Assembly (NCBI GenBank): GCA_021613335.1
Contig: JAJTWR010000032.1
Location: forward strand, 654,001 to 718,000
DNA from: Whitmania pigra
Lineage: Eukaryota > Annelida > Clitellata > Hirudinida > Haemopidae
Direction of reading: 5' to 3'
DNA: 64,000 nucleotides
In this document: in pieces, positions 22,881 through 35,162 of the stretch
Position numbering within the stretch: the stretch's first letter is position 1
Layout of the letters: each line of letters opens with the position of its first letter
Notes under the pieces: generated by a model
What the model was told of the DNA's origin: nothing
The model's database searches: none
What the model saw: the letters and a program-made list of their open reading frames with translations, nothing else
Position numbers and translations under genes: made by a program

Positions 22881-25800
22881 TGTGTGTGTGTGTGTGCGTG
22901 CGTGCGTGTATGTGTGTGGTTATTGATTAATAGGTGGTAATAAATAGCCAGGTTGTGATTGGTCATGTTGATCAGTTGGATACTGCTTCGATTCTAAAAA
23001 TAACACGGGATTCAGATGGCATTGGAGTATTAATATGAGCATATTTTAAAGTAATTAAGTCCTTTTCATTTAATCATTTATCGATATTAATTGTTTGTTA
23101 GTAATTGTTATTGTTGAATATTAATTCATTATAATTTAGTCATGATGTCCTCCGAAGGGATGGCATTCCTGTTCATTTTTGATAGCAATTTGAGATTTGA
23201 TGATGTGTTTGCTTTGCAATTGTAATTGTGCTTCATTTACATAGCATCAGAGGTGCTCTGAAAACTCTGAAACCATTTATATAGCGCTCCTTCCCAAGGT
23301 TCTTGTGCCAGTGCAGGCTTCCAGTAGGACACATTACAAATGTTGCCATTATCACCATTACCAGTACATATGATTTGAGGCCAACCTACGTGCACATCGG
23401 GGTTGCTAGTGTATTTGTGGGGATTAAAAGCAATTTATTATTTCAACCTCGTTGTTGATGGCTCGTACAGGTGCACGAGTTTCACCTGATTTGCATGCAG
23501 ACGGTGCTTTGTTCTGTATAGATATGCGTAAATCAATATTTTTTAATGACAACAAAAATAGTAAGTTATGTAGTTACAACAATGATGTCATAAATGTTTT
23601 ATTATTCATGTGGATGTAAATGATGTAATGATGAAATAATTTAATAATGTAATAGTGAACTAATTTATTAACGTAATAATTTGATGATGTAATACTTGAG
23701 TTGACTTGAGTGTCATGAGACAATCTGATGAGTTGACCATTGTAACCATTGTAAATTATCGAAATCATTGCCAACATTACGCAGAACTGGAACATGTTGT
23801 TGTAATTGTTCAGTTGTTATTAATAACATAACTAACAATGTTGTTATTATATTCTACATGTTTTATAATCAATAAGAGCAATATGGTTACTAGGAGTGGT
23901 GATGGTACAGATGGTGATGACAATGGGATTGATGATGATGATGGTGACGACGACGATGATGATGTGATACTTGCAAGTCTGTTCAAAAGGATTTTAGCTC
24001 TGTCACAATATTTTATTTTTACTACTGAACTATTCTTTTATTTACAGTCGACACTTTGAAATTACGATCGAGTTGTCATCAGATATTTGTCTCTTTTAGC
24101 TATTATCGTAATTTGAAAATTGGATTAAATGAAAATTTTAATAACGGAAATATTTTAAAATTTCTGATTTTATTTTTGCGCCTTCCTTTTCAGGATCCTG
24201 TTCGAGTTGGCAAGGAGTTTGGCTCACCAGTATCGACAGGTGGTTCAGACCCAGAAGATTCTGAGTAAGCTGGATGTCGGTGATGATGATGATGACGATG
24301 GTGAAGATGGTGACAAAGATGATGATGATGGTGTTGAGGATGACAATGACTTTAATAATGATGACTTCATCCTATCAATGCATTTTAATGGTAATCACAG
24401 CAAAAGCTGGAGTTAAATACTGTGTTTGACTGTTGTTGGACTTGTAATGGTGATGATGATGATGATGACGATGACCACTGTGGTGATTATGGTTGTGATG
24501 GTCAATGTGACAATGAGATGATGAGAAGGACCGAGTTGGAGCGAATACTTTTTGATGCAGCTGTAATTTTTTGGAGAATTTCTTTTTAATTAATCAAATA
24601 GCCAAGTGATTGATTGATTGATTCTTACCTTGATTGATCAACAGGTGAGGTGTTTGTCGACCTGAGCCACGGAAATCCAGAGGAAGGTCTCTGCGAGCAG
24701 TTCAACTGCAACGCCCTCACTCAGAGACTCCTCGCCAAGAATGGGGATGCCTTGTTGGGTGGGTGCATGTTGTTGCACGGTTGATTTATGTGATATTTAT
24801 TGCATCGCAATATTAAACATTGCGTCACATTAAACATTGCATTAAACATCGCATCGTATTAAGTGTTGCATCGTATTGAACATGGCATGGTACAAACATC
24901 TCGTCAATAATCGAAGGATGTTTGGACGTCTTCCTGAGGAGCATCTCAACCCTCTGCAACACGACCATCGAGGATACTCTGGCAACTGTCAAGAGCCTGG
25001 AGAAGAATAGGTGATGATGATGATGATGATGGGGATGATGAGATTGATAATATTGATGTGGATGATGGTGTTGATGATAGCAATGACTTTAAAAATTCTG
25101 TTGTTGTTGTTGTTGGTGATGACGATGACTAATCGATAATACCAAGATTGCCGAACGATAATACAAGTTAATTCGTCGACGATTACACGATCAGGTTGAA
25201 GTACGACGCGTATCGATCCTACGTGGAGAAGGTGAGAGCAGCACCTCGCGACCACCAGTACACTCTGAGGCTGCAGGAGGCGGAGAGGAACTTTTCCAAG
25301 TACCAGGTGAGCGAACGGCATTCGATCGAAATTTTGCATGCCGAGGACTCGTCTCGCGCCGAAGTTGTTGGGTTTTTCGATCAATATTTTATCGATGTTT
25401 CACGTCGAGGTTGTTGGTTTGTGTCGTGTCGTGATTGCATTTTATGCTTAGACATGTTTATTTATAAGCATCTAACTGGTTATTAATTACAAATTAATGC
25501 TTACTGTTTTTTATTATTTTTATAATTCTTTTTCTCCAGGCAAAATACGGCAGACTCCATCATGATCTCAACATTAAACTCAAGTTCTTGGAGGAGAACA
25601 AGGTCTTGTTGGAGTCATTCATAATTGAATATCAATTATCATAATTTATTAACATTTGTGGATATGAATTACACATAATTTATTGATATTAATGATGTCA
25701 TTAATTATTATTATACTCTTTTTATGAAAGAGGTATAAAGTTGTGTTTTTGAATAGATACATTATAGAAAAATGAATTTTGTAGTTGCTATTATTATTGT

Positions 25801-26442
25801 TATTTTTATGTTAATAATAATGTTAGTAATTATTATTATTATTAATTATTATGACTGTTGCAGTTATTATTGTTGCTTTGTCATTGCATGATGTCCATTT
25901 TGTCGTATCACCATTTGCATCATCATTATCATCATCATCATCATCATCATCGTCATCATCATCATCATCATCTTCTTCTTCTTCATCGTCGTTGGGAGTC
26001 ACTGAGTTTTTGGTATTGCATCGACACTCACAGCAACAACAACAATCCTAACAACTCTAATCCACTACAGGTGAAGGTCTGCCAGAAGCACCTGTTCCTC
26101 TTCCACAGAGGCTTCCTGAACTACGTTGCTGGCAATCGACAGGGCATCGAGGACATCCTCAGACAGTTTGCCGGATTCTCGTCTCCTCCCTCCGCCAATC
26201 CGACCACCTTCCTCGAGGTGCCACTCAATCTTTCCTCCGCCCCCGGTTCGGCCGTCAACCAATCGCAGGCCGAGAAATCCGCTCCAGAACAAGCTCCCCC
26301 GGAGAGGACCTCCGGATCTTCGTCCATCGGAGGGCCGGCCGAATCTTCGGAACTCGAACATCATTCGAAAGTCTGTGCCGGAGTTGGTTCCTCAGGATTC
26401 GGAGAGAACTTCAAGACTCAGAACTCTGTCGGGAGTCGCTAA
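21129..26442 (+). CDS. ARFIP: Arfaptin (BAR/AH-domain protein), complete, eight coding exons
   Basis: Arfaptins bind Arf, Arl1 and Rac GTPases and curve membranes at the trans-Golgi through a crescent BAR (AH) domain. Exons: 21129-21437 (ATG 21137), 21701-21992, 24194-24264, 24645-24758, 24917-25010, 25195-25306, 25540-25602, 26071-26442. All borders are AG/GT, phases match at each junction, and the coding sum is 1,419 nt (472 codons plus stop). The N-terminal 140 or so residues are acidic and Ser-rich. The AH domain starts near GQFKNWSVEAFEFAKQFVFE and continues through LARSLAHQYRQVVQTQKIL, TIEDTLATVKSLEKNR, LKYDAYRSYVEKV, LNIKLKFLEENK and VKVCQKHLFLFHRGFLNYV, all matching arfaptin blocks in order. 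Vertebrate arfaptins end soon after the last block; here a Ser/Pro-rich tail of about 90 residues follows. Introns carry GAT microsatellites. The first coding exon is assigned from phase and reading frame, not from homology. Confidence 0.9.
22022..22230. repeat. 26-bp minisatellite in arfaptin intron 2
   Basis: About eight near-perfect units of gatgatgatagcgatgacga plus tggtat, starting about 30 bp after the exon 2 donor. The unit itself grew from GAT triplets. Because 26 is not a multiple of three, all frames on the minus strand show one 26-residue periodic peptide. Confidence 0.93.
22668..22725. repeat. CAT microsatellite in arfaptin intron 2
   Basis: ATC/ATT triplets with GTC interruptions over about 60 bp. 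A second patch lies at 22515-22545. Confidence 0.8.
22847..22917. repeat. (GT)n microsatellite in arfaptin intron 2
   Basis: About 70 bp of GT dinucleotides with a GGTG break and a GTGC patch. Confidence 0.95.
23230..23410. repeat. Dispersed repeat, copy 1 of 3
   Basis: Carries tttatatagcgctccttccc, then gtgcaggctt, acacattac and gttgccatt in the same order as at 33880-34020 and 44650-44780. Divergent from those two. Family unknown; no terminal repeats seen. Confidence 0.6.
24770..24900. repeat. Degenerate short tandem repeat in arfaptin intron 4
   Basis: Imperfect repeats of a core like cattaaacattgcatcgtat over about 120 bp, between exons 4 and 5. Confidence 0.55.
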
Positions 26443-27179
26443 GGGGCGTGAACCGGGTTCGAAGGGGCGTGGTTAAACAAGTCGTCGTTGTTGCTTATTG
26501 GTGGAGGGTCCACTTCAGGTTTCATTGATTCCAGTTGTTCGTTATCGATTCATTGATCAGTTAACAATTATCAAGTCATTCCAAGGCTCACACTGCTTGC
26601 TCTGTATTGGCATGACTATGGCTCTTAAATGTCATTTCTGTTGTCAAGGTCATGATGATGATGATGATGATGTTAGTGAATATTCCTAATCATCTATTGC
26701 GGTGATCGTTGACGATGTTGTGCTTCCACATTGGAACTACTCGTGCTATGCAAGATTAGAATTTATCGTTTGTCGTGAGGCGGTTCTTTGCAGTGTTTGG
26801 AGATATTTCCTTCATTCGTTACAATTATTCATCATTCATTTTATCATCTGTTTGTTCCAATGTTTATCAGTTTTATCATCAAAACAAATGCTGCACGTTT
26901 TACTATGAATCTATGTAAACAGAAATGGTGCTACATCAATCAGATGTTCATGATTTTGATGATAGCGATGATGATGATGATGATGATGGTGGTGATGATG
27001 ATTTTGATGATGTTTTATGATGACAGCAATGATGATGAAAGTGGTGGTTTGTTTTCAAATGTTTTTAGGACTTTGAACTTGTGCCTTGACATTTTTGTGC
27101 TAGTTAAACTGGTGATGGTGATGATGATAATAATAATAATAATAATATTATGATGATGATAATATTATGATGATGATAA

Positions 27180-27212
<33 letters not shown>

Positions 27213-27229
27213 CATCACCATCACCAGTG

Positions 27230-27262
<33 letters not shown>

Positions 27263-27830
27263 GGTTAATTTATAAGGCGCCATATGCCATATGGTGATGA
27301 TGATGATGATGAGCATCAGAGGCACCTTGTGATGATGAAGATGACATGTTATTGTAATGATTTGCATGATTTATTTGTTTTTATTGTTTAATATTAGTTT
27401 ATTATTCTTTTTGTAACCTTTGTCGTCCACTTCTTGCTACTGCTGAAGTCTTTAATCGAACTTTGCGTTCGATTAAACAGACGCTCATCTCTTCGGGCCG
27501 ATGACGAACCCTATGATGACCCCAGCCTTTGAACCCGTTGGGGTTCTTCAGAAGGCTCCCCAAACTGCTGTCATTTGTCGAGTTCAGTTGAGGAAGGTGA
27601 TTGCTCAATTATTGTCGTTGTTGATCTCGATATTGATTGTCTCTCATTAATATTCATTAGTCCGATTGTAGGACGATGCGATTGGGTGTTCATTTTCTTT
27701 TGAATGTTTGATGAGCATTTTAAAATGTTTGCATGCTATTTTGGGGATGATAGAATTTCAGTTGCTAATTGTAATCTGTGATTACCAAAATTTATGCAGT
27801 AACTACAGCAAGAAATGAAATATTGAGCCT
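26443..27830. other. Region downstream of arfaptin, simple repeats, no clear gene
   Basis: Probably 3' UTR and intergenic DNA. Contains GAT patches (26650-26670, 26955-27030), an ATT/AAT palindromic tract (27120-27262), and at 27262-27320 a fragment gcgccatatgccatatgg that resembles the dispersed repeat at 33880. A GC-richer island at 27415-27605 is open on both strands but matches nothing I recognise. Confidence 0.45.
27120..27262. repeat. AAT/ATT palindromic microsatellite
   Basis: GATAATATTATGATGAT units run into an ATT array, then ATCATCACCATCACCAGTGA, then another ATT array. The AAT and ATT halves could pair as a long hairpin. Confidence 0.85.
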
Positions 27831-27835
27831 TACAA

Positions 27836-27985
27836 AATGTTACCTTGAAACGTAAAGTTGTTATTATTTACTCTTCTGAAAATAAACATTGAATTCAATT
27901 TAATTCAACTACTTTGAGTGTTTCAGAATGTTTTGAACTCAAAAAAAGTTTTTTGAAAAAGTTAGCATTTAACAAAAAATCACAC
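27836..27985. repeat. Dispersed repeat shared with 32752 and 43525
   Basis: About 130 bp from aacgtaaagttgttattatt to gttagcatttaacaaaa recurs with few changes at 32752-32880 and 43525-43650, inside the two hAT relics. This is probably a third, isolated fragment of that family. Confidence 0.75.
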
Positions 27986-30275
27986 TTTTATCACAAATGT
28001 CTGATTTTGCAGCTCACAATTTGCATCCTGTGCATCTGAAAATTATTTGTTATTATTGTTATTATTATTAATATTATTATTATTGTTATTATTATTATTA
28101 TTATTATTAATATTAATATTATTATTGTTGTTATTATTATCATTATTTTTTTATTTTCTCACTGAGGTCAGTTATGCTTCTGTTGAGATCTTTCACCGAC
28201 TTCAACATATCGCTTGCTGAATTTGACTTTTGAAAGTTATTTTTGGATTTTATGAAATTAATTTTAGAATTCTTTTCTCCTTTTAAACGTTTATTTTAAC
28301 GTGTTTAAACATTTATCCGTCTGGATGTGCCGAGCGTTCAATGGAAAGTTCAACAGCGACCTTTGATCCTTTTTGTCTCGTTGGTTCCTGATGGCTGTGA
28401 TAGTATTTTGTTTGTTAAATCGTTGTTAAGACAGATTTACATAAATTATAATAATCATTAACTTCATTAGATTATTTTACATTGTAATGTTGTTCCTATT
28501 ATTATAATGTCATTATTGGTTTATGAAGATATTTATTTTATTATAATTATCGTAATTGTTTCTAGTATTTCATTTATTATTATTTACTAATTTAATTTTT
28601 CTATTATATTATTATTTGTTGCTTGTGATGAACATTTTGTGCTGCTGTTGATTAGGTTTGTGTTTTTGAAGACTTTTGAAGCATGTTTTTCTTAAGAAAT
28701 GGAATCATAATTACATTAATACAGTAAATGCATAAGTATCATTACAAATGTCAGTTACATTTACATTACATATTTCACCAGTAGTCGGTTTGTCTTGTCT
28801 CTTGTTTTTAATTTGCCACGTGTCAGATTTAGATTTACTTTTCAACATCTTTAATTACGAACAATTGTTTCTCAATGGTGTGCTTCCGTATCGATATCTT
28901 TTATTGCCATTTTGTATTTTGGTGGTGGTTAGATGTACCTGTTGCTATGCAGTGGTGGAGGTGTTGCGACATTCTTACGAGATGTAAGCGTCGATATTTC
29001 AAGTAGAATAATTATTTTAACAATCAATAAGTTCTTAGTTGTTCCTTAACTCAGTTATCCTTTTGAAAATATATTTAGTATTGTTTATAAAAATAGTTTG
29101 AATTTCAGATGAGCCCACTCTGTTTCCATTAAGTAAGATATTTTTAACGTGTTAATTTTTTGTGTTGTTTCAAATGAGAAATGTGTACTTGGACCGCGTC
29201 GTTGTTTTGAGTCTCAGTTGCTTCCTGAAAATAATTAAGATGCAAGAGTCAAAAGCCAGTCTTTCTCGAGCTTCTCGTAACAATGTGCAAAGAAACATTT
29301 AAAAAAAAAAGGAAAATAAGAACAAGTTGGAGAACGATGTGTTGAGTATCTTTTAAACGACAAAAAGTTGTTTCCCCTTTCCAGGTTTGTAGCCTCAAAA
29401 TCGCACAAAGTAGTAAAGTAATTTAAATAACTCAAAATAACAACTAAAATAATTCAAATTTGAAAATTATTTCCCGGGACCAAAATAACCTAACTGAAGC
29501 TTTTAGAAAATTTAGAGGTTAATTTTCAGCGTTAATTATTCTGAGAAGGAGTTAAAGGAGAAATTAAATATTATAACAATTATTTTAAGAGTTAAGAAGA
29601 CCGAGATCGAGTGCAATAATCTATCTTTAAATTTCTGTTATCGATATTTACTTATGTTCATCATAAATTTAAATATTGTATTCAGAAGGATAGTTTCATT
29701 GTCCAATTTATTTCCAAGCGAAAATAAATATTAATTAAATGTCAAATAACACTTTCTAAAATTCGTCAAAGTAATGAAAATGACGTAGGCTCAATATTCA
29801 TCTGACGTCAACTGATCATGATTTTGTTATGCTAGAAAAATTAAGAGCTGAGAGAATTCTGGAATATCAAGATTGTGGAAAGAATGAATTATCAGATAAC
29901 GAGCGCCTTCACTCGTCAAGGAGACCTCCAGATATTACTTTAGATATATTTTTCATATGTTTACTTTTATATATAATATTTAATTTTTTAAGTATTTATT
30001 ATCGCACTCCATTATAAATGACAGTATTTTCTCGACAAAACAATCCGAACAAAGGCAAAGAGTCCGACAAAATATTCACATCGATAAATATGGCTCGGGA
30101 TCTACACGGGACATGATCATCATGGATGGCTTTTTTGATCAGTTTTCTAAAAGTATGTCTTTCGGTAAAAGCAAAGGTTTGTATTCCAAAAGAGGAAAGG
30201 AAAAGATTGTGCATCTTTATCTAAGAAAGACTGATGCGATGTCAGGGCTCCATGCACATTCACCAACAGGAATTT
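27986..30275. other. AT-rich intergenic stretch
   Basis: Contains ATT arrays at 28045-28150 and two short frames with no recognisable content: 29829-30017 plus, with a hydrophobic C-terminal half, and 30113-30280 plus. No gene can be supported. Confidence 0.4.
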
Positions 30276-30282
30276 TAGCGGA

Positions 30283-30537
<255 letters not shown>

Positions 30538-30759
30538 TAAGCATAAGTTAATATAACACATTTCAGGCACCTGGCTATTTGGCTAGTTCATTAGATTAAT
30601 CGAAAATAAATCTGTTTTTTTAGGATGTTATTAGCTTGTTGCAGGTTAAACAAGGGATTTTTCGACCAGATCTTACGTTGTCTGAAACATCTTTTCCGAG
30701 GTACAGAGGCATATTTGAACTTTAAGACCTTGAGACGACTAAGATGAAGTACTTTTATT

Positions 30760-31295
30760 TTTAAATTTGTGGAATTTCTGAAAGTATAACTAAGGGTTTA
30801 ACAGATATATAATGCATTAACAAAACTTGGATTTACAACAGCTCAAGATTCATGGGTGATGAAAAACACAATATCTTAAGTTGCCATGGGTGATCAAATC
30901 CATCGTAAGTCAAAGAGGTTAGTCTCCATTCAAGGTTTGCAGTGAAGCACCATTTAGGTGAGTAAATTGAGTTCTTAATAAGTTTTATTTCTCACTGTTT
31001 TAGTATGCCCCGTGCACTGCTCCTTGAATACAATTTCATTCTGAAAAAGTTGACTGGATTCTATCACACTTCTCCTGCCTCAACAAGGTGATGTTGGAAG
31101 GTGGTGGTGGTGGATGGAGGAGGAGAAGTATGTGGAGCGTAAGAGGGAGGAGGAGGGAACAGCTGCCTTAACTTCATCATTTCTATAAGAATTCAACAAA
31201 GAATTGATGGAAGAAAGAGTTAAAGCAACTGGAAAATGTACTATTTTGCCCACTAACGAGTTCTCTATCCCATTTACTTTCAAACTTTAACTTCC
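30760..31295. repeat. Dispersed repeat shared with 32930-33450 and 43690-44225
   Basis: The block around cttctcctgcctcaacaagg, the GGT/GGA-rich stretch, and the end actttcaaactttaacttcc recur in both hAT relic copies. This copy is more diverged in its first half. It abuts a receptor-gene fragment at 31300. Confidence 0.8.
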
Positions 31296-31296
31296 A

Positions 31297-31380
31297 CCCA
31301 CAATATAGATTCTTTATGAAATAAAGCTTTTAAATAATAATACTGAATCGATGCAACAACAACCTCATCTTCCCTTGAAG
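31297..31380 (-). pseudogene. Fragment of the Cys-loop receptor gene (intron 7 and exon 7 edge)
   Basis: From cacaatatagattctttatg through tcatcttcccttgaa, the sequence matches 37391-37475 in receptor copy A, covering the intron next to the TM1-TM2 exon and about ten bases of that exon. It then breaks into the MITE-flanking sequence at about 31383. This shows that at least one more receptor-containing segment once lay to the left. Confidence 0.8.
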
Positions 31381-31849
31381 AAGTATTTAGAAATTTTGTC
31401 GCTATAATAAAACCTGTAAATCGAGGTAAATGTTACATTCAAGGTTCAGCATTCGTGCATACAGGGTGTTAAATTAAAATATATAAATGACTTTTGCAAA
31501 GGTAAACGATGTTCGTCATCTAATTTGAATTTATTTGTTTTACAGTTAATCAAAATGAAAGTGGTAATATTTGGTGGTCAAACACGCAGCGAGGCGCTTT
31601 AAATTAGCCAACTCTAATCATCGGTGAGCCTATCAGTTTTTCATTTCATCATAATTGTGTCCTTATCTGCAACGACCGTTACACCATACAGCCTTAGTCA
31701 AAGATAACCAGCCACATCTACGTTCAAATAGCTTAGGTTAACGTATACAGATTTGTGTGCACTAAACAAACTGGTGTTTCGACGGATGTTTTGTTAAAAA
31801 CGATGTAATTATGTGAAACCGACTTTTACGACATGCAAGAGAGATGGCT

Positions 31850-33100
31850 ACAACAAAACTTTACGGGCTTTTCTGCGTGCAGACAGTTCAGTTATACTGT
31901 TGTAATCAATCGTTCTCGCAAGCCGACCTTCCACTGCCAGCATTCCAAGGCTGGTCAGATGTTAACATAACATAACAATTATTTATAGTGGTTAAGAAGA
32001 CCTGGATCTGTGTAATAACTACTCTTTTTAGTCCTAATATCCGAATTTACTTAAGTAAATTTTGAATTTATCTACTGTGTCAGCATGGATGGTTTCCTTA
32101 TCTAGTTTATTCCATAAGGAAACCACCCTTGAACTGAAATAATTGTTTTTCAATTTTCCCGAAGCCTTCCTATATAATTTACAATCGTGCCCTCTAGTAG
32201 AAACACTTTTTGGGGCTTAGAAAAACTGTTCAGGCAAAAGGCCTTCCCTTCCCGATAAAATTTTGAATGCCTCGATGAGGTCCCCTCTATTTCTTCTCTT
32301 TTCCAGAGTCGTTAATTTACATCTATTTAATCTTTCCTCGTAACTCAGCTTTCCAAAACCTTCTATCATCCTTCTATTCTTGACACATTGTCGATCTCAG
32401 AACATTTTTAACTCGGGCCAATGTGATGAAAGATCGTTCTGCTTGAGCAACGTTAACCGGAAGCGTGCAGAAGATACGTAGCATAATTACAAAGTTTGGA
32501 AACAGTGTATCGATTTTCAAAGTGTGTAGACGGTTCAGCAAGTCGATGGCGACAGACTTTTCTGTTCGAGGTTTGCAACGCGTATAGTTTTCAGATGCTC
32601 CAGCTCATTCAACAGCATATCGACTGAATTTCTAAGAGGCCGACTGTATCCATGGAATTCCCACCAATTTCCCTTCTAGAGTAAGTGATGCATCAACTTC
32701 TATGGGTACAGCCCTGTCGTATGGAGACGTAACAATAAACGCTTCGCTCAAAACGTAAAGTTGTTATTATTTACTCTTCTGAAAATAAAAATTGAATTCA
32801 TTTTAATTCAACTGTTTTGAGTGCTTCAGAATGTTTTGAACTCAAAAACGTTTTTCGAAAAAGTTAGCATTTAACAAAACTAACGAGTTCTCTATCCCAT
32901 TTACTTTCAAACTTTAACTTCCAATTAAGGTGCTTATAATTTGTTTCTTGGTATTTGCTGTAAATTGAAGTAGTACGACATCTGTAACAAGGATTTAAGC
33001 AGCTAATGAGAGACATAATATCTTAAGTTATCTTTGGTGCTCAAAACCCATCGCAAGCCAAAGAAGTTGGTTTCCATTGAATGCTGGAATGAAGAACCAC
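31850..33100 (-). mobile_element. hAT transposase relic (unit 1), interrupted by a LINE tail
   Basis: Read on minus, 32545-32395 gives LFPNFVIMLRIFCTLPVNVA and QAERSFITLARVKNVLR, the hAT dimerisation motif (LPvtvAxaERsFSxLxxIKxxLRs). The frame resumes on the far side of an inserted LINE at 31963-31850 with LGMLAVEGRLARTIDY and ends KARKVLL before a stop, as the uninterrupted arrangement in unit 2 shows. Upstream parts are shifted out of frame. The full relic may span about 31450-33600. It contains the empty 9-bp target (GCAGAAGAT, 32467-32475) of the foldback element found in unit 2. Confidence 0.8.
31964..32379 (-). mobile_element. LINE 3' end inserted into the hAT relic
   Basis: Absent from unit 2, where the flanks are joined. 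On minus it encodes EERLNRCKLTTLEKRRNRGD and LIEAFKILSGREGLLPEQFF, the C-terminal block of an L2/CR1-like ORF2, then a stop, a 3' UTR and a tail of short aacat/atgtt-type repeats. The same 3' UTR and tail occur at 35163-35217 and 35700-35765, so all three belong to one family. The copy is 5' truncated. Confidence 0.85.
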
Positions 33101-33655
33101 TTAGACGAGTAAATTGATTTCTAAATTAATTTTGTTTCTCATTTTTTTAAGTAAGCCTCGTGAATGCAATTCTACGTGCTCCTTGAATACAATTTCAAAC
33201 TGAGAAAGTTGACTGGATTCTATCACACTTCTCCTGCCTCAACAAGGTGATGTTGGAAGGTGGTGGTGGTGGATGGAGGAGGAGAAGTATGTGGAGCGTA
33301 AGAGGGAGGAGGAGGGAACAGCTGCCTCAATGTCATCATTTCTGTAAGAATTCAACAAAGATTACGTTGTGAAGAAAGAGGAAAAGCAGTTGGAAAATGA
33401 ACTATTTCGTTAAATAACGAGTTCGTGACCTCATTTACTTTTAAACTTTAACTTTCAATTAAGGTGCTCAAAATTTGTTTTCTTATATTTGTTGCAGATT
33501 CTAGTACTAGGCCATCTGCCGCAAGGATATAGATTTTGCAAAGTAAATCAATTGGTTCTGGTGACAGTTAATTTCAGAATCGTCACCCTTGCCCAGTTTC
33601 ATTGTGATTAAATTTTTAAAAAATGGTTTGTAATTAACTGATAATTAACAAACTT

Positions 33656-33844
33656 CTAAAGCTCTTTAAATCTCCAAAGATTTGATGAACTAATCCTATT
33701 GGAAGATTCTCGGACAACTCTCTGAAGTTTATTCAGTTTTCTGAGTTGATCTGGGTTTTTGTCCAGTAAAATACTTCTAAAATTACTTTTACGGTTGTTC
33801 AAATAATGACTCACCTGATATACTGATATCACCGAAATAAACAA
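33656..33844 (-). other. Conserved open frame of unknown nature, unit 1
   Basis: Reads VISVYQVSHYLNNRKSNFRS and LLDKNPDQLRKLNKLQRVVR, ending WRFKEL. Unit 2 has the same frame at 44428-44616 with one changed residue (L to R). A GTGAGT after ATCAG within it could be a splice donor. It could be a decayed transposon piece or an exon fragment carried in the duplication. Confidence 0.3.
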
Positions 33845-33877
33845 TTTTATGGCTTTTGACTTATTTATTTATTATTA

Positions 33878-34030
33878 AACTTTATTTATATAGCGCCATA
33901 TGCATAGCATCAGAGACGCTTCCTTCCCAAGGGCGCTGGCGACAGTGCAGGCTGGATTTCGAACACGACACATTACGCCTGTTGCCATTGCCGCCGTATG
34001 CAGGCACGTAGCCTATTCGGCTAACCTTTG
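33878..34030. repeat. Dispersed repeat, copy 2 of 3
   Basis: Starts tttatatagcgccatatgca and includes catcagagacgcttccttcc. Nearly the same as 44650-44780 and related to 23230-23410. Confidence 0.7.
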
Positions 34031-34199
34031 CATTTCGGTGCACCCTAACCTAAACTGCATTAACATCACTTAAACAATTTACAGACGAGGTAGTATATGC
34101 AGAATCTTATTATTAAAACAAACTTTTTTGAGCCTTACATTTATTTTGGATAGGAAGATACCCGACCCGAAAAACATCAAAAAATACCACTCCCTTAAA

Positions 34200-34963
34200 T
34201 GGATAACATTTGTTAAAATAAGTAGAAAAAAAAATTAAAAAGCAGTTTATATACAAATAACTGGCCATACAATGCGCATGCCATGCTGATAAATTTTATT
34301 TCTTGATTTCAAAATAAGGCAGAGTCAATTCTAAGCGAGATTATAGTCCAAGAAACAGTTCCTTACTCATATAGGCAGTAGTGTCACCGATTATCGCTCT
34401 AGTGAAAGTTTCGCTAAAATGACTACGAGAAGTTTTAAAGATTTAAAAAAAACGCCAAGAATGCGAAATGTATGGAAGTGTCGAGGGTTTGAATCTAAAC
34501 CAAATTTGCAAGAACTGTGCGAATGAAAGACGTCGTCAAAAGACTCGAACAACCCATCGGCATCAATAAGGAACAAAGTCAAAAAATCGAGTTGCTCGAA
34601 AAAAAGTTGGAGACTATAGAAAGCGGCAAAGTAGGAGGAGATCTTGTAGAAAACAAAGTTTCAAAGCTGGAGGAGAAAGTAGAGAGCTTACTTGTCTCAG
34701 TCGAGGCTGACATGACAGCCGAAGCTGGTACTAAAAGCAAGGGTTTTGCATTGACAGAAATTGTAAAGAAAAGAGTAGATGCAAAATTGAAAACAATTCA
34801 AAACAGAGTACAAGTTGTGGACAAAAAAATCAGTATAGCAAAAACCAGTGCTCAGGAGGAAGTCGAACGAGTAAAGAGAAGGAACAACATTATACTGTAC
34901 AGGCTCGAAGAAAGCAAAGCTAAAAGTGAGCCGGAACAGAAAACTGAGGATAGAGACACTGCT
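34200..34963 (+). mobile_element. LINE 5' UTR and truncated ORF1 (unit 1)
   Basis: Same element as at 44950-47160. ORF1 begins at about 34523 (in-frame ATG after a GTG) and encodes the Lys/Glu-rich coiled coil (EQSQKIELLEKKLETIESGK) up to KTEDRDTA. At 34963 it breaks into unrelated inverted sequence and the frame runs on by chance to 35053. The RRM-like half of ORF1 and all of ORF2 are lost. Confidence 0.85.
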
Positions 34964-35162
34964 CGATTTACAGGTTTTATTATAGCGACAAAATTTCTAA
35001 ATACGGTCAATTCCGGATATAGTCACGTCCAAAACTGCAGGCTGTTGACTTGACTATAACCGAATATTTACTATAATCGAAAATAGTAAGTATGGTTTAC
35101 AAGGTGCAAAAGGTCAGCTTGAATGTATCCGAAACTTGACTGTAACCGACTTGACTATATCC
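34964..35162 (-). mobile_element. Tigger-like MITE, truncated copy, with flank
   Basis: 35004-35162 is the reverse complement of most of the MITE at 41297-41466. It starts CGGTCAATTCCGGATATAGT after a TA and stops at ctatatcc, where it joins LINE 3' UTR sequence. The 40 bp before it (34964-35003) match the flank of the other copy in reverse, so element and flank moved together as an inverted piece and this is not a fresh insertion. Confidence 0.8.

Noticed and set aside
34517..35053. 178-codon protein as an intact gene
   Set aside because: The last 30 or so residues come from an unrelated inverted segment after the LINE ORF1 breakpoint at 34963; unit 2 shows the true continuation.
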